Origin: Neoactinobaculum massilliense
GTDB lineage: Bacteria > Actinomycetota > Actinomycetes > Actinomycetales > Actinomycetaceae
Direction: 5' to 3'
NCBI RefSeq assembly: GCF_900604955.1
Contig: NZ_UWPE01000001.1
Location: forward strand, 1,364,001-1,428,000
DNA length: 64,000 nt
The position numbers and the translations under genes were made by a program. Positions 16,797 through 25,417 of the stretch are shown in pieces; positions within the stretch are counted from its first letter, which is position 1, and the number at the start of each line of letters is the position of its first letter. The notes under the pieces are model-generated. The model was not told the DNA's origin. It worked only from the letters and a program-made list of their open reading frames with translations, and ran no database searches.

Positions 16797-17525
16797 CTAT
16801 GACTCCTTCTCAGCACGGCGAATAGTGCGCCGCGTCCAGGCCACCCCCACGGCCTCCAGTCCCAGTCCCGCTATCAGACACACCGCGCCCAGCACGCTTC
16901 CCGCAAAAAATTCGAGGGGATTGCCACCCAGCGCACCGGCAAGCGCAAAGCCAAGGATTGGCAGCAGGGAGAGTACCTGGACGGTGGATTTGGGGCCGGA
17001 AAATGCGATTTTGCGTTCACCGGCGGCGTCGATGGCACCGGTGATACCCGCGGCACAGGTTTCTAAGATTTCTGCAGCTGGTGCGCCGGAGTGATGCGTA
17101 AGCCGGCACACGGCTACGGCCGCCGGCACGCCTAGTCGCAGTCCGGCCTGCTTGCGGCCACGTCGGGTCCATAGGCGTCGGATGGCTCGCGGCACGCCGA
17201 CGCTATCCAGTTCCGCACCACCGTCCCCATCCAGACCCGACCGCGAGATGGTAGAGAACCACGCGTGGTCCAGAGTGGATCCGGAGCGTAGCCGGGTGGC
17301 CGTTTCTGCCACCAGCACGCCAATGTCCGGGTTGTGCCGACGCCGCCTGCCCTGTTTCCCCGCTGCCGCCAGCAGGTTCCGGGTGCGCTGCTGCCCGGAA
17401 CTGGCAACGAGCCACGGTAGTTTCCGGCGGACGTGTAGTTCGGTCCGCTTTGACCGACGTCGTACTCCCCGGCGAGGCATGTACGCGAAGGCGACTACCG
17501 CCACCGCGAGCGCTAAGAACCCCAC
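16797..17525 (-). CDS. tadB: Type II secretion system F-domain protein, TadB-like
   Basis: A 242-residue platform protein paired with the downstream TadC. It has an N-terminal membrane segment (FLALAVAVVAFAYMP), a long basic cytoplasmic stretch (RRGVRRRSKRTEL), the F-domain helices (VAETATRLRSGSTLDHAW; GVPAAVAVCRLTHHSGAPAAEILETC) and a C-terminal hydrophobic pair (LLPILGFALAGALGG and GSVLGAVCLIAGLGLEAVGV). It corresponds to the Rv3658c position. Its start overlaps the end of the ATPase gene by 13 bp. Confidence 0.83.
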   Translation of the reverse strand: MGFLALAVAVVAFAYMPRRGVRRRSKRTELHVRRKLPWLVASSGQQRTRNLLAAAGKQGRRRRHNPDIGVLVAETATRLRSGSTLDHAWFSTISRSGLDGDGGAELDSVGVPRAIRRLWTRRGRKQAGLRLGVPAAVAVCRLTHHSGAPAAEILETCAAGITGAIDAAGERKIAFSGPKSTVQVLSLLPILGFALAGALGGNPLEFFAGSVLGAVCLIAGLGLEAVGVAWTRRTIRRAEKES

Positions 17526-18772
17526 CGGGCACCTCCTAGTCCGAGGCGATCTGCCAACGTAGGCCAGGATTTACCGAGTACGACGCCGCCGGCGAACGGG
17601 ACGCCATGGAGACCAGTGTGCGCCGGTGTGGCATGTTCGCGTGCTGTGCTGTTCTGTGGTTCGTGTCGTTTATCGCAGGAGTGCAGGGAGCCGGTGCGCT
17701 GACGCATGCTGAGTGCGGGGATAGCCACGAGTTCCCCGCCACGGCGTTCTAGGGTGGCGATTTGGGAGATTTCGCGGCCGTGGGATGTGCGGCGTAGGTG
17801 GATAACGGCGTCGAGGGCTGATGCGGCCTGCGCGGCTACCACCGCTTCACCCATTCCGGCGAGGGCGCCCAGCGCGACGAGGCGCGAAGGCACGTCCGTG
17901 GCGGAATTTGCGTGGATCGTGGCCCAGCCGCCTTCATGGCCGGTGTTGAGGGCGGAAAGCACCTCACGTACCTCGGGGCCGCGACATTCGCCGAGGACGA
18001 TGCGGTCCGGCCTCATACGCATGGCCGCCTGTACGAGGGTGCTCATGGTGATTTCTCCGGCGCCCTGTACGTTGGCGCGCCGCACCTGAAGGTGAACGGC
18101 GTGGGGATGCCGAGGCCGGAGTTCCGCGGATTCTTCGATGATGAGGATACGTTCGTCGACTGGTATTTCCGCGAGGCAGGCGGCTAGCAGGGTGGTTTTC
18201 CCCGACCCCGTGGCGCCGGAGATCATGACGTTTGCGCGGCGGGTGATCATGGCGTCCACTACCGGGCGCAGCGCCGCGGGTACCATCCCGTTGTCCGTGA
18301 GCGCGTCAAGTGAGAAGGTGACGGCCCGCTGGGTGCGAAGTGAAATGAGTGGACCTTCCGCGGCGATGGGTGGGAGAACCGCGTGAAGGCGCAGGCCGCC
18401 CTCGAAGGTGCCGTCCACAATGGGTGAGGCGTCGTCCAGCCGCTGTCCCGCGGCTGCTGCCAATCGCACCGCGAGGGCTCGCACTTCTTCCTGATCCATG
18501 TGGTCCTGATCCATACGTTCCAGACCGGCGCCGCGATCCACCCAGATTCCATGGGTGCCGTTGATGAGAATGTCTGTGATGGTCTGATCGTCGAGAAGCG
18601 GCTGCAGGGTGGGGCCGAAAGCTCCTATCGCCCTGCGTACCTCTCGGCCGTGGCCCAGCAGGTCGCGAGCACTCACGGATTCAGGTGACATCTGCCCTAC
18701 CACCTCGGCCAGTGATTCGCCGCGTGCTAGCCCAAGGCGTGCCGATCGCACCTGTTCACGTTCTAACCGCAT
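17513..18772 (-). CDS. tadA: TadA/CpaF-family pilus assembly ATPase
   Basis: A hexameric secretion ATPase that powers Tad pilus assembly at the membrane. The 419-residue protein has an N-terminal domain (TITDILINGTHGIWVDRGAG), then Walker A GATGSGKTT, an Asp-box-like segment (ERILIIEESAEL), Walker B (PDRIVLGECRGPEV) and the His-box GGWATIHANSATD. The C-terminal 60 residues (after LSMRQRTG) are rich in polar residues and probably unstructured. It matches the actinobacterial helicase-neighbourhood ATPase subfamily and is second in the pilus operon after the CpaE-like gene. Confidence 0.92.
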   Translation of the reverse strand: MRLEREQVRSARLGLARGESLAEVVGQMSPESVSARDLLGHGREVRRAIGAFGPTLQPLLDDQTITDILINGTHGIWVDRGAGLERMDQDHMDQEEVRALAVRLAAAAGQRLDDASPIVDGTFEGGLRLHAVLPPIAAEGPLISLRTQRAVTFSLDALTDNGMVPAALRPVVDAMITRRANVMISGATGSGKTTLLAACLAEIPVDERILIIEESAELRPRHPHAVHLQVRRANVQGAGEITMSTLVQAAMRMRPDRIVLGECRGPEVREVLSALNTGHEGGWATIHANSATDVPSRLVALGALAGMGEAVVAAQAASALDAVIHLRRTSHGREISQIATLERRGGELVAIPALSMRQRTGSLHSCDKRHEPQNSTAREHATPAHTGLHGVPFAGGVVLGKSWPTLADRLGLGGARWGS

Positions 18773-18891
18773 TTCGTTTCACCTTTCACTCGACTGCCAG
18801 CGCATGCCCTCTCGCTGCCATGTCTATCCCCGTCACGGCGTATCCATCTCCGCGCAGAATCGTGTGTATCCCCGGCCGTTTTTAGCTCACC

Positions 18892-19869
18892 TCATGGCAA
18901 CGCGTCTGCCACGGCTTTGTTCAGTGCGACGATGTCTTTACCGGTGGCTGACCGTGCTCGTTCACCAACGGTGACGCCGTGCTCCAGGTCCTGATCGAGG
19001 CCGCGCAGCCACCGCACGGGATACACGTGCTCTACGCCCAGGTCCTCGGCGAGCGCAGCCGCCGCGCCCGCTCCTTTCACTCGGCCGATCACCACCGTGG
19101 GAATATCACTGGGGAGGCGGGCGAGTGCTGCGGCGGCGGCACGCGAGTGGTGGTAAAACATTCCGCACACCAGTACCACGGCGTCACACCATGCCAGCCA
19201 TCCGTTTTCCGCGGTTCCGGGCACGGTGGCGGCAGTGGGCAGGTCCAGGATGGTGCGCCCCGTGGCCTGTGATAGCGCGTCAATGGCACGCTCGGCCGCC
19301 TTTCCATCGGGAGGCACGCCGCCGCGTTTATCAGCCGAGAGTAGGTGTAATCCTTTTCTGTGCGGAAGTGCCTGGGAGAGCCGCCCGGGGATGAGCACGC
19401 CGGAATCCGCGCCGATATCCGCCCACCGGATGCCATCCTGCGTCTCCATTCCCAGGTAGTAGTCGATTCCCGCGGATGCTGGATCAAGGTCAATGAGTGC
19501 CACCGGATCGCTCTCCAGCCGTGCCATCCAGCATGCGATGGAGGAGGCGCCCACACCGCCCGACGTGCCCACCACACCCACGATGTCTCCGCGTGCCGTG
19601 GATCCCGCGGCCAGCACTAGCTCAAGGAGGTCCTCCGCCTGTTCGGGAAGGTTGATGAGCACGGTGCCTGTAGCGAAATAGGCTGCATAGGCCGGGTGGA
19701 AGCTGGCCCGCACGGCGATCCCGGAGGAACGCTCCTCCGTCAGTCGCAGCACGGCGTCGCCTCGGGAGGCCGGCGTGATGCCGGCGAGCTCAGTAATACG
19801 TAGTACCTCCCGGCGCACGGCTTCACTCTGAGCGGTGAGGCAAACGGGGACAAGGTTTCTGGTAGTCAC
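18892..19869 (-). CDS. CpaE-like / septum-site-determining-type MinD-fold protein
   Basis: A 325-residue P-loop protein related to MinD/ParA and called CpaE-like in this neighbourhood (Rv3660c, Ssd). The deviant Walker A reads VVGTSGGVGASS, with Ala in place of the usual final Lys. VALIDLDPASAGIDYYLGME is the switch-like strand, and ILDLPTAATVP the next. An N-terminal domain of about 100 residues resembles the pseudo-receiver found in CpaE. It probably positions the pilus machine or affects septation. It starts at GTG 19869, first gene of the minus-strand tad cluster; the 119-bp gap after it carries no visible gene. Confidence 0.85.
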   Translation of the reverse strand: MTTRNLVPVCLTAQSEAVRREVLRITELAGITPASRGDAVLRLTEERSSGIAVRASFHPAYAAYFATGTVLINLPEQAEDLLELVLAAGSTARGDIVGVVGTSGGVGASSIACWMARLESDPVALIDLDPASAGIDYYLGMETQDGIRWADIGADSGVLIPGRLSQALPHRKGLHLLSADKRGGVPPDGKAAERAIDALSQATGRTILDLPTAATVPGTAENGWLAWCDAVVLVCGMFYHHSRAAAAALARLPSDIPTVVIGRVKGAGAAAALAEDLGVEHVYPVRWLRGLDQDLEHGVTVGERARSATGKDIVALNKAVADALP

Positions 19870-20275
19870 ACCTCAAGTGTTGAAGTATTCGAGTGACTCT
19901 CGCTTCGTCAGGATCCGGGTTGGGGATAAGTAGAACGCGCCGCGAACTGTGCACACACGGGGCACGGCCAAAGGAACCGCTGAAGCAGCGCTATCCCGGC
20001 AAACTATGCCCACACGGAGCAGTGGCAGATCGCCGATCTTCCGGCCGTATGCGTCCAACAGCCACGTGTACTCACCCGTCATCCAGAACCCCCCATCGCC
20101 CCCAATCGCCCGCCGCCCATCCTGTCCACCATCCCGAGGTGCCCCGCCATTCAGTCCCGCCCGCCGTGCAGAATCGCGCCACAAAATCACCTCCGCCCGA
20201 GGGGAAACACCCCACAGGAGGCGGCACGGCCGGCGTTTCTGCCGTAGTCTCAAGGGGTACCCAACGTGAGGAGGA
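19870..20275. other. Divergent intergenic region, no gene recognised
   Basis: This 406-bp spacer lies between the tad operon and the plus-strand membrane-protein gene, so it must contain both promoters. Open frames on both strands cross it but resemble no protein family, and the largest runs into the neighbouring gene. I see no clear hairpin, repeat or strong promoter. Confidence 0.5.
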
Positions 20276-21646
20276 ATGGTGACTACTCCATCGGATCCGT
20301 ACAACTCAATGAACCGCCGTCCCTTTGATGACGACGACATCCTCGAGCCACTGGACGAGGACGCGGACCGCAATGGCGCGCTTTACCGCGAGAGTTCCGA
20401 TGACACCGCGGCGGCCCTAGCAAGCAACCAGGCGGCCGGGGGCGACGCGGAGACTTCCGCGCTAGGAGCCGATGCGCCCGCTTTGGAGCCGGAGGGACTC
20501 GACACCTCGGAGCCCGCGCCTGTCATTCCACCATTCTCCACAGCTACGGACGGTGAACCCGAGTCCGCGGCAGCAACACCTCAGGCCGATACTCCCGTAG
20601 CGGATTACGCCGCACCACGCAGTGATGATGCGGCACGCCCGACCACCCCGGATTTCGTCCATTCAGATGAGCCTGCGGCCGAAAGCTCTCAGGAGCCTAC
20701 AAGTAGCACCGCCACAACCGGCGAATCCTCCGCTGAGCCAGCAGCCAATCCGGCCTCGCAGCAACCGAATGACTCCGCGCCGGTCAAGAGTCCGGACACC
20801 TCGGAGTCCGGACTGGAACCGAGTGCCTCGGACGCGGCCACCCCGGAAGCATCCGAGTCCGGTACCGAGGACACCCTCGATGAACCGCGTACCCGCGAAT
20901 TCTCCTCACTAGGCGCCTACACCCGCTCCTTTGACGCGATCCCCCAGCAGGACGCCAACTCTGAACAGGACGCGTTGCAGCAGCTAGACGCCCTTCAACT
21001 GGACGCAACGGCGTCGAACGAAGAAACGATTCCCGCGCCGCAGGATGCCACGCGCCCCGGTTTCACACCGGTGCCCGAAACGCTCACGCAACCGTGGGCA
21101 GACAGCGAGGACGTCCCCGAAGCTCAGGCCCCGAAGGGTCGCGGTTGGACGCACACGTGGGTGCTCATCTGTACCATTCTGCTCACCCCGGTAGCCTGGT
21201 ATGTGCTTTCGGACGCCACCATCCGACTGGGCGTGGTAGAAGGCAACCCGTGGGATACCGGCACACTGAATCTGGCGGCCATCGCCGAACTGGTGGGCGG
21301 CTTGGCGCTGTTCGCCGTGCTACTCATGTGGACGCGGCGCTCCTCCCTGGGCGCGCAGGTGACGGGCTGGATCCTGGCACTGGGCGGCCTGGCGGCGCTG
21401 GCGCTCCCCAAGATATTCAAATCCTGGATAGACGCACTGGATACCGCAATTTCTGGGTATAACCCACTCGCCGCAAACCTTGTGGGCCACCTGGGAGTTG
21501 ACCTGTCCACAGGCCGAATCGTGATTCTGGGCGTGGTGCTACTCTTCACCGGACTCGCGGCGCACTCAGCCCGTCGGCGTGGCATGCGCCGGCAGAAGCA
21601 GGCGGCGGCTTTCAGCTCCTTTGAGGCGCGGCAGGCCGCCGAGTGA
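20276..21646 (+). CDS. Hypothetical membrane protein with long acidic N-terminal region
   Basis: 456 residues. Residues 1 to about 285 are very rich in Asp, Glu, Ser, Pro and Ala with repeated SE/TSES words and are predicted disordered. Four hydrophobic segments follow: about 290-310 (WVLICTILLTPVAWYVL), 325-347, 355-372 and 402-422. The C-terminus is basic (RRRGMRRQKQ). Family not recognised. The SD GAGGAGGA abuts ATG 20276; GTG 20279 is an equal alternative start, the same arrangement seen at topA. It is translationally coupled to the next gene by a GTGA overlap. Confidence 0.75.
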   Translation: MVTTPSDPYNSMNRRPFDDDDILEPLDEDADRNGALYRESSDDTAAALASNQAAGGDAETSALGADAPALEPEGLDTSEPAPVIPPFSTATDGEPESAAATPQADTPVADYAAPRSDDAARPTTPDFVHSDEPAAESSQEPTSSTATTGESSAEPAANPASQQPNDSAPVKSPDTSESGLEPSASDAATPEASESGTEDTLDEPRTREFSSLGAYTRSFDAIPQQDANSEQDALQQLDALQLDATASNEETIPAPQDATRPGFTPVPETLTQPWADSEDVPEAQAPKGRGWTHTWVLICTILLTPVAWYVLSDATIRLGVVEGNPWDTGTLNLAAIAELVGGLALFAVLLMWTRRSSLGAQVTGWILALGGLAALALPKIFKSWIDALDTAISGYNPLAANLVGHLGVDLSTGRIVILGVVLLFTGLAAHSARRRGMRRQKQAAAFSSFEARQAAE

Positions 21647-22551
21647 CCACGGCAGAATCCTGGACGGCCGGGCCGTGGGAGCATCGTTTCCTCACGGCCA
21701 ATGGGGCCCAGTTTCACGTGGCCCACGCGGGCGAACACTCCGCTACGCGCCCCCTGGTGATTCTGGCGCACACCTACCCGGAAACGTGGTGGGCCTGGCG
21801 GCACCAGATCAGCGCGCTGGCGGACGCTGGTTTTGAGGTGGCCGCACCCGATGCGCGCGGAGCAGGCGGCTCCGACAAAACACCGGGGCGCATTGACCTG
21901 GTAACACTCGCCGCGGACATGCCGGCGGTGGCCGAATCACTCGGCGCCTCCAGTTGTGTGATCGTCGGCGCCGGACTGGCGGGGGCCGTGGCGTGGGCCG
22001 CTGCCGGCATTGCCCCGCACATGGTGAAGGGCGTGCTCACGTTCGGGGCCCTCCATCCCGCCCAGTTTTTCCGGGCTGCCCAGCCCTGGAACCCGCAGCA
22101 TCTGGTTAATGCGGCACGCGGCCTCACCTATCCGCGCCCTCGCTCACTGCGCACCCCCGAAGCCATGCACACCTTCCTCACCCGCTGGTCCGCCGCCGGG
22201 AACATGGGCGCGGCGAACGAGGCGGAAACCTATGCAGCGGCGCTGAGCGCCCCCGAGGCAGCCACCACGCTGTCCCGGCAGCAGCGTTGGGCGGAACGGT
22301 GCCTGACGCGCCCCTCCGGCGCACCGCTGCGCGCCATTATTACCACTCCCATTTCCCAGCCGGTGTGGGCCGTGCGCGGCATCGAGGATCCCACCAACCC
22401 GAAAGCCAATTGGCGCGCGGATAAACGCCGCACATCTAGCCGCTATCGCACGATGGAGGTATCGGGAGCGGGCCACTATATTGCTGAGGAACAGCCCGAT
22501 GATGCCACCGCCATCATTGAAGAGTTTTTGGCCGCCCTCGCCCGTCGGTAG
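21643..22551 (+). CDS. Alpha/beta-hydrolase-fold protein lacking the catalytic nucleophile
   Basis: 302 residues with clear hydrolase-fold landmarks: LAHTYPETWWAWRHQ (oxyanion region), VAAPDARGAGGSDKTP and a late GAGHYIAEEQPDDA with the usual His. At the nucleophile elbow, however, residues 109-114 read GAGLAG, placing Gly111 where Ser, Asp or Cys should be. Position and sequence resemble the epoxide-hydrolase-like gene close to crp in Mycobacterium (Rv3670). Either the protein has a non-hydrolytic role or another residue serves. It starts at GTG 21643, overlapping the previous stop by 4 bp. Confidence 0.82.
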   Translation: MTTAESWTAGPWEHRFLTANGAQFHVAHAGEHSATRPLVILAHTYPETWWAWRHQISALADAGFEVAAPDARGAGGSDKTPGRIDLVTLAADMPAVAESLGASSCVIVGAGLAGAVAWAAAGIAPHMVKGVLTFGALHPAQFFRAAQPWNPQHLVNAARGLTYPRPRSLRTPEAMHTFLTRWSAAGNMGAANEAETYAAALSAPEAATTLSRQQRWAERCLTRPSGAPLRAIITTPISQPVWAVRGIEDPTNPKANWRADKRRTSSRYRTMEVSGAGHYIAEEQPDDATAIIEEFLAALARR

Positions 22552-22666
22552 CGTTCCGTCGCTTTCACCGAGCCAAGCGGCCCCGCCGGACCGGAGCGGC
22601 CCACAGCACCCCGCCCAACCAGCCTGCCCGCGCCCCGAAACGCCGCAATATTCGGCAAAGTTGTCC

Positions 22667-22703
22667 ATGTGATGGCAAAATGTGATCTGAACGGTACATG
22701 TGA
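22667..22703 (+). promoter_or_regulatory. Three ATGTGA half-sites upstream of the Crp-family gene
   Basis: The hexamer ATGTGA, matching the Crp/GlxR half-site TGTGA, occurs as direct repeats at 22667, 22680 and 22698, all within 60 bp of the crp start. No inverted TCACA partner is present, so it is not a canonical operator. Autoregulation is inference. Confidence 0.3.
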
Positions 22704-22726
22704 CATTAATTGAAAGAAGGACATCC

Positions 22727-23404
22727 ATGGATTCAACCGTCCTGAAGTCTGTCCCCCTATTCCGCGATCTAGGTGCGGAAGATCTGGATGCGCTAGCCGC
22801 CATGATGCATCCCGTCATGCTCAAGCGGGGCGAGATTCTGTTCCACGAGGGTGATGAGGGCGACCGTCTGTACGTGGTGACAGAGGGCAAGGTGAAGCTT
22901 TCGCACAATTCTGATGATGGACGCGAGAACCTGCTTGCGGTGCTCGGCCCGGGCGAAATTATTGGCGAGCTGTCGCTGTTTGATCTGGGTGCCCGTTCTT
23001 CCACGGTGACGGCGATTTCGCCCACCACGCTGCTTTCGCTGTCCCACAAGGACATGAACGCGTTCCTGCGCACTCATCCGCAGCTGTCTATGTCCATGCT
23101 GCGTGAGCTCTCCAGGCGTCTGCGCAACACGAATGAGCAGTTGGCGGATCTGGTGTTCTCTGACGTGCCGGGCCGCGTGGCCAAGGCTTTGCTGGATCTG
23201 GCCAATCGCTTTGGCGAGCGCACGCCCGAAGGCATTTATGTGGCACACGATCTTACGCAGGAGGAGCTGGCTCACCTGGTGGGTGCCTCCCGTGAGACGG
23301 TCAACAAGTCACTGGCCGATTTCGGTCAGCGCGGGTGGATTCGCCTTGAGGGCCGTGCTGTGCTGCTGCTGGACGTGCCGCGTCTGCAGCGTCGCGCACA
23401 CTAG
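22727..23404 (+). CDS. crp: Crp/Fnr-family transcriptional regulator (cAMP-receptor/GlxR type)
   Basis: A global regulator of 225 residues. The N-terminal cyclic-nucleotide domain has LFHEGDEGDRLYVV and the phosphate-binding cassette GELSLFDLGARSSTVTA with the Arg-Ser contact for cAMP. The C-terminal winged helix has DLTQEELAHLVGASRETVNKSL as recognition helix. The protein contains no cysteine, so it cannot be an Fe-S FNR-type oxygen sensor. It is very close to actinobacterial Crp/GlxR. ATG 22727 has SD AGAAGGA; an in-frame TTG at 22700 is upstream. It is a candidate to control the respiratory genes further along (inference). Confidence 0.93.
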   Translation: MDSTVLKSVPLFRDLGAEDLDALAAMMHPVMLKRGEILFHEGDEGDRLYVVTEGKVKLSHNSDDGRENLLAVLGPGEIIGELSLFDLGARSSTVTAISPTTLLSLSHKDMNAFLRTHPQLSMSMLRELSRRLRNTNEQLADLVFSDVPGRVAKALLDLANRFGERTPEGIYVAHDLTQEELAHLVGASRETVNKSLADFGQRGWIRLEGRAVLLLDVPRLQRRAH

Positions 23405-23457
23405 GGCACAGGTTTTTGGTAGCTGGGGTGTGAACCCACCAGGTACCATTCACCGGC

Positions 23458-23489
23458 CAAGCGGGGAGCGGATTCGTTCCCCGCTTTTT
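23458..23489 (+). terminator. Rho-independent terminator after crp
   Basis: Stem AAGCGGGGA / TTCCCCGCTT with a loop of about 9 nt, followed by TTTTT, 55 bp after the crp stop. Confidence 0.85.
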
Positions 23490-23668
23490 GTATGCCCACA
23501 TTCGACGCCGATTGCCCGCGCAGCCGCCGCCCGCGTTCCTTTGTTCTCCAGCGGTCCACAGCTCGCGAAACGTCGCTTCTATCCACAGGTCACGACGTCG
23601 TCGTCCCCCGTCTTCGCGCCCCTTCATAGCGTGGGTGCCGTCAGTTCTCCACGCATGAAAGGAACCCC

Positions 23669-24985
23669 ATGACCTCCCGTTTCTCCCGCGCGCTAGCCCT
23701 GCTTGCCGCCGCGATCCTTGCCCTGGCGGCGCTGCTAGTACCCACGATGGCCCGTGCGGATCCGCCCTCCTCCGCCACACCGCCCACCGCACCCACGGCC
23801 GGTTCTGTCACGATTGCGCAGCCGGGCGAACCCGCCACTATTGGAGAGGTGGAGAGCGGATTTCGGGCAAAGGACACCACGGGTAAAACCCACTATCCGC
23901 AGTTGGTGAGTATCAGCGTTGGTCACTCCCGCGTATTCGGGTATTGCATCGAGAGCAGCGTTCTCATGGATGCCTCGCGCCCGGCCGTCGTGGCGGAATG
24001 GGACAGCTACCTGGGGAAGAACGCATTCGCTTCCTCGGCAAATGTGCGCAGCCGAGTCCTGTGGATTATTCTGCACTCCTACCCCACGGTGGATACCGGC
24101 AATGTCGCGAGCGCCGCCAGCATCTCCGGTCTCACCGCTCGGGAGGCGATCACCGCTACCCAGATGGCCGTGTGGCACCTGGTCGACGGGCTTGAGCTGG
24201 CGTCCATCACGAGCGCGTCGCCTACCGAGTCCGCGCGGATTAAGGCTCTCTACCGTTATCTCCTTGATGGTTCCGCCCACGCCGCACCCGATATCCCGGC
24301 CGCCGTCGGAATAGATATCGCCGGTGGTGAGGGCGCACCGGTTCCGGGTTTGGCTGGACCCTTCCTTCTCTCCGTCGACGACGACGCCGCGCTTACTGTT
24401 GAGGGGGCGCAGGTAGTGGATGCTTCCGGAGTTCCGGTTGAACTTTCGCCGGATACCGAGTTTTATGTGGCACCCGAGGAGACCGCGGAACACGGCACGC
24501 TCACCGTGACCGCTATCGTCCCCGATTCGCGGGCGGCCGGCGCCCTGGTGGTCACGCCGCTGGACGGTGATAGGCACGCGCAGACGTTCATGGTGGCCGG
24601 GCAGGAGCGAATCAGCCGGACGGGATCAACCACGGTGGAGTGGACACTCACGCCGGAGCCCACTCCGTCGGAAACACCGGAAGAGACACCGGTGGACACA
24701 CCCTCCACAATTTCCACGAGTACCGAATGCGTGTCCGGGCCGGAATCCGCCAACGAATCTAAAGGCGCCGGTGGCTCCGAAGGACCCGAGGGCGAGCGGT
24801 GCGTGACAGCATCGCCTGAGCCGACCAGCCCAGTCACGGTAGCAACCACCCCACCGGTCGCTTCACCAAGCCCAAGCGCTCCGGCCGGGCTGGCGCACTC
24901 CGGTTTTTCTGGCACCATGCTCGCAATTGTGGCCGTGGTTCTGGGCGGTGCGGGATTCCTGCTCTATCGTCGCTCAAGGGTGTAA
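23669..24985 (+). CDS. Secreted surface protein with thioester (TQxA) domain and sortase-like anchor
   Basis: 438 residues. A signal peptide (basic start, LALLAAAILALAALLVP, cleavage after ARA) leads to a thioester domain with Cys93 in FGYCIES and Gln165 in TQMAVWHL. These residues form the internal Cys-Gln thioester used by Gram-positive adhesins for covalent host binding. An Ig-like segment (about 220-330) and a Thr/Pro/Ser/Glu stalk follow. The C-terminus is an LPxTG-type sorting signal with the variant LAHSG (residues 408-412), a hydrophobic helix and YRRSRV. LAxTG is the class E sortase preference in actinobacteria; here Ser replaces Thr. Isolated gene with its own hairpin downstream. 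Confidence 0.87.
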   Translation: MTSRFSRALALLAAAILALAALLVPTMARADPPSSATPPTAPTAGSVTIAQPGEPATIGEVESGFRAKDTTGKTHYPQLVSISVGHSRVFGYCIESSVLMDASRPAVVAEWDSYLGKNAFASSANVRSRVLWIILHSYPTVDTGNVASAASISGLTAREAITATQMAVWHLVDGLELASITSASPTESARIKALYRYLLDGSAHAAPDIPAAVGIDIAGGEGAPVPGLAGPFLLSVDDDAALTVEGAQVVDASGVPVELSPDTEFYVAPEETAEHGTLTVTAIVPDSRAAGALVVTPLDGDRHAQTFMVAGQERISRTGSTTVEWTLTPEPTPSETPEETPVDTPSTISTSTECVSGPESANESKGAGGSEGPEGERCVTASPEPTSPVTVATTPPVASPSPSAPAGLAHSGFSGTMLAIVAVVLGGAGFLLYRRSRV

Positions 24986-25015
24986 AGCTCCAGCAACTGC
25001 AGGAACCTAAAAAGA

Positions 25016-25047
25016 GGTGGCCAGGGATCCACGCTTCCCTGGCCACC
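25016..25047. terminator. Perfect 12-bp hairpin after the surface-protein gene
   Basis: GGTGGCCAGGGA pairs with TCCCTGGCCACC around an 8-nt loop, 31 bp past the stop codon. There is no T-run, so it resembles the U-less terminators common in actinobacteria. Confidence 0.7.
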
Positions 25048-25417
25048 CGCCGCGCCACGAGAATTATCCCGAGGGATACACGCGGCTATTCATTTATTGC
25101 GAGGAGGCAATCCATCATTCAACGGCCCGAGCCCACGCTCTCGGAATCCCGCTGACAAGAAATAGATAACCGCGCGTATCTGTAAGATCCACGGCACCCA
25201 GCTGGGAAATCTAAGGGACTCACGCCGGGCCAAGATGTACGAGGTAACTGGTCGCTTCTCAACTGGTCATGCCAAACTGTCAGCTACGCCTTATCCCAAG
25301 TTCCTCAGCTCGTAGCTTGAGACCACCGAGTACACCCTCGCGTTGACACGCTCACACCCTCGCCTAATCTCGTAGCCTGAAACCGCAGGCACATCCATCA
25401 TTCACCATCATTTCCTT
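25048..25417. repeat. 370-bp intergenic region with short repeats
   Basis: No gene recognised. A 12-bp word CTCGTAGCTTGA (25309-25320) recurs with one mismatch at 25369-25380, a 60-bp period, and ACACCCTCGC occurs twice between them. These lie just upstream of the small lipoprotein gene and could be regulatory, but the similarity is modest. Confidence 0.4.

Noticed and set aside
19873-20373. Minus-strand 166-codon frame between the CpaE-like gene and the membrane protein gene
   Set aside because: It overlaps the start of a better-supported gene, has Ser/Arg/Gly-biased composition and no family resemblance.
22144-23073. Minus-strand 309-codon frame across the hydrolase and crp
   Set aside because: Shadow of two genuine genes.
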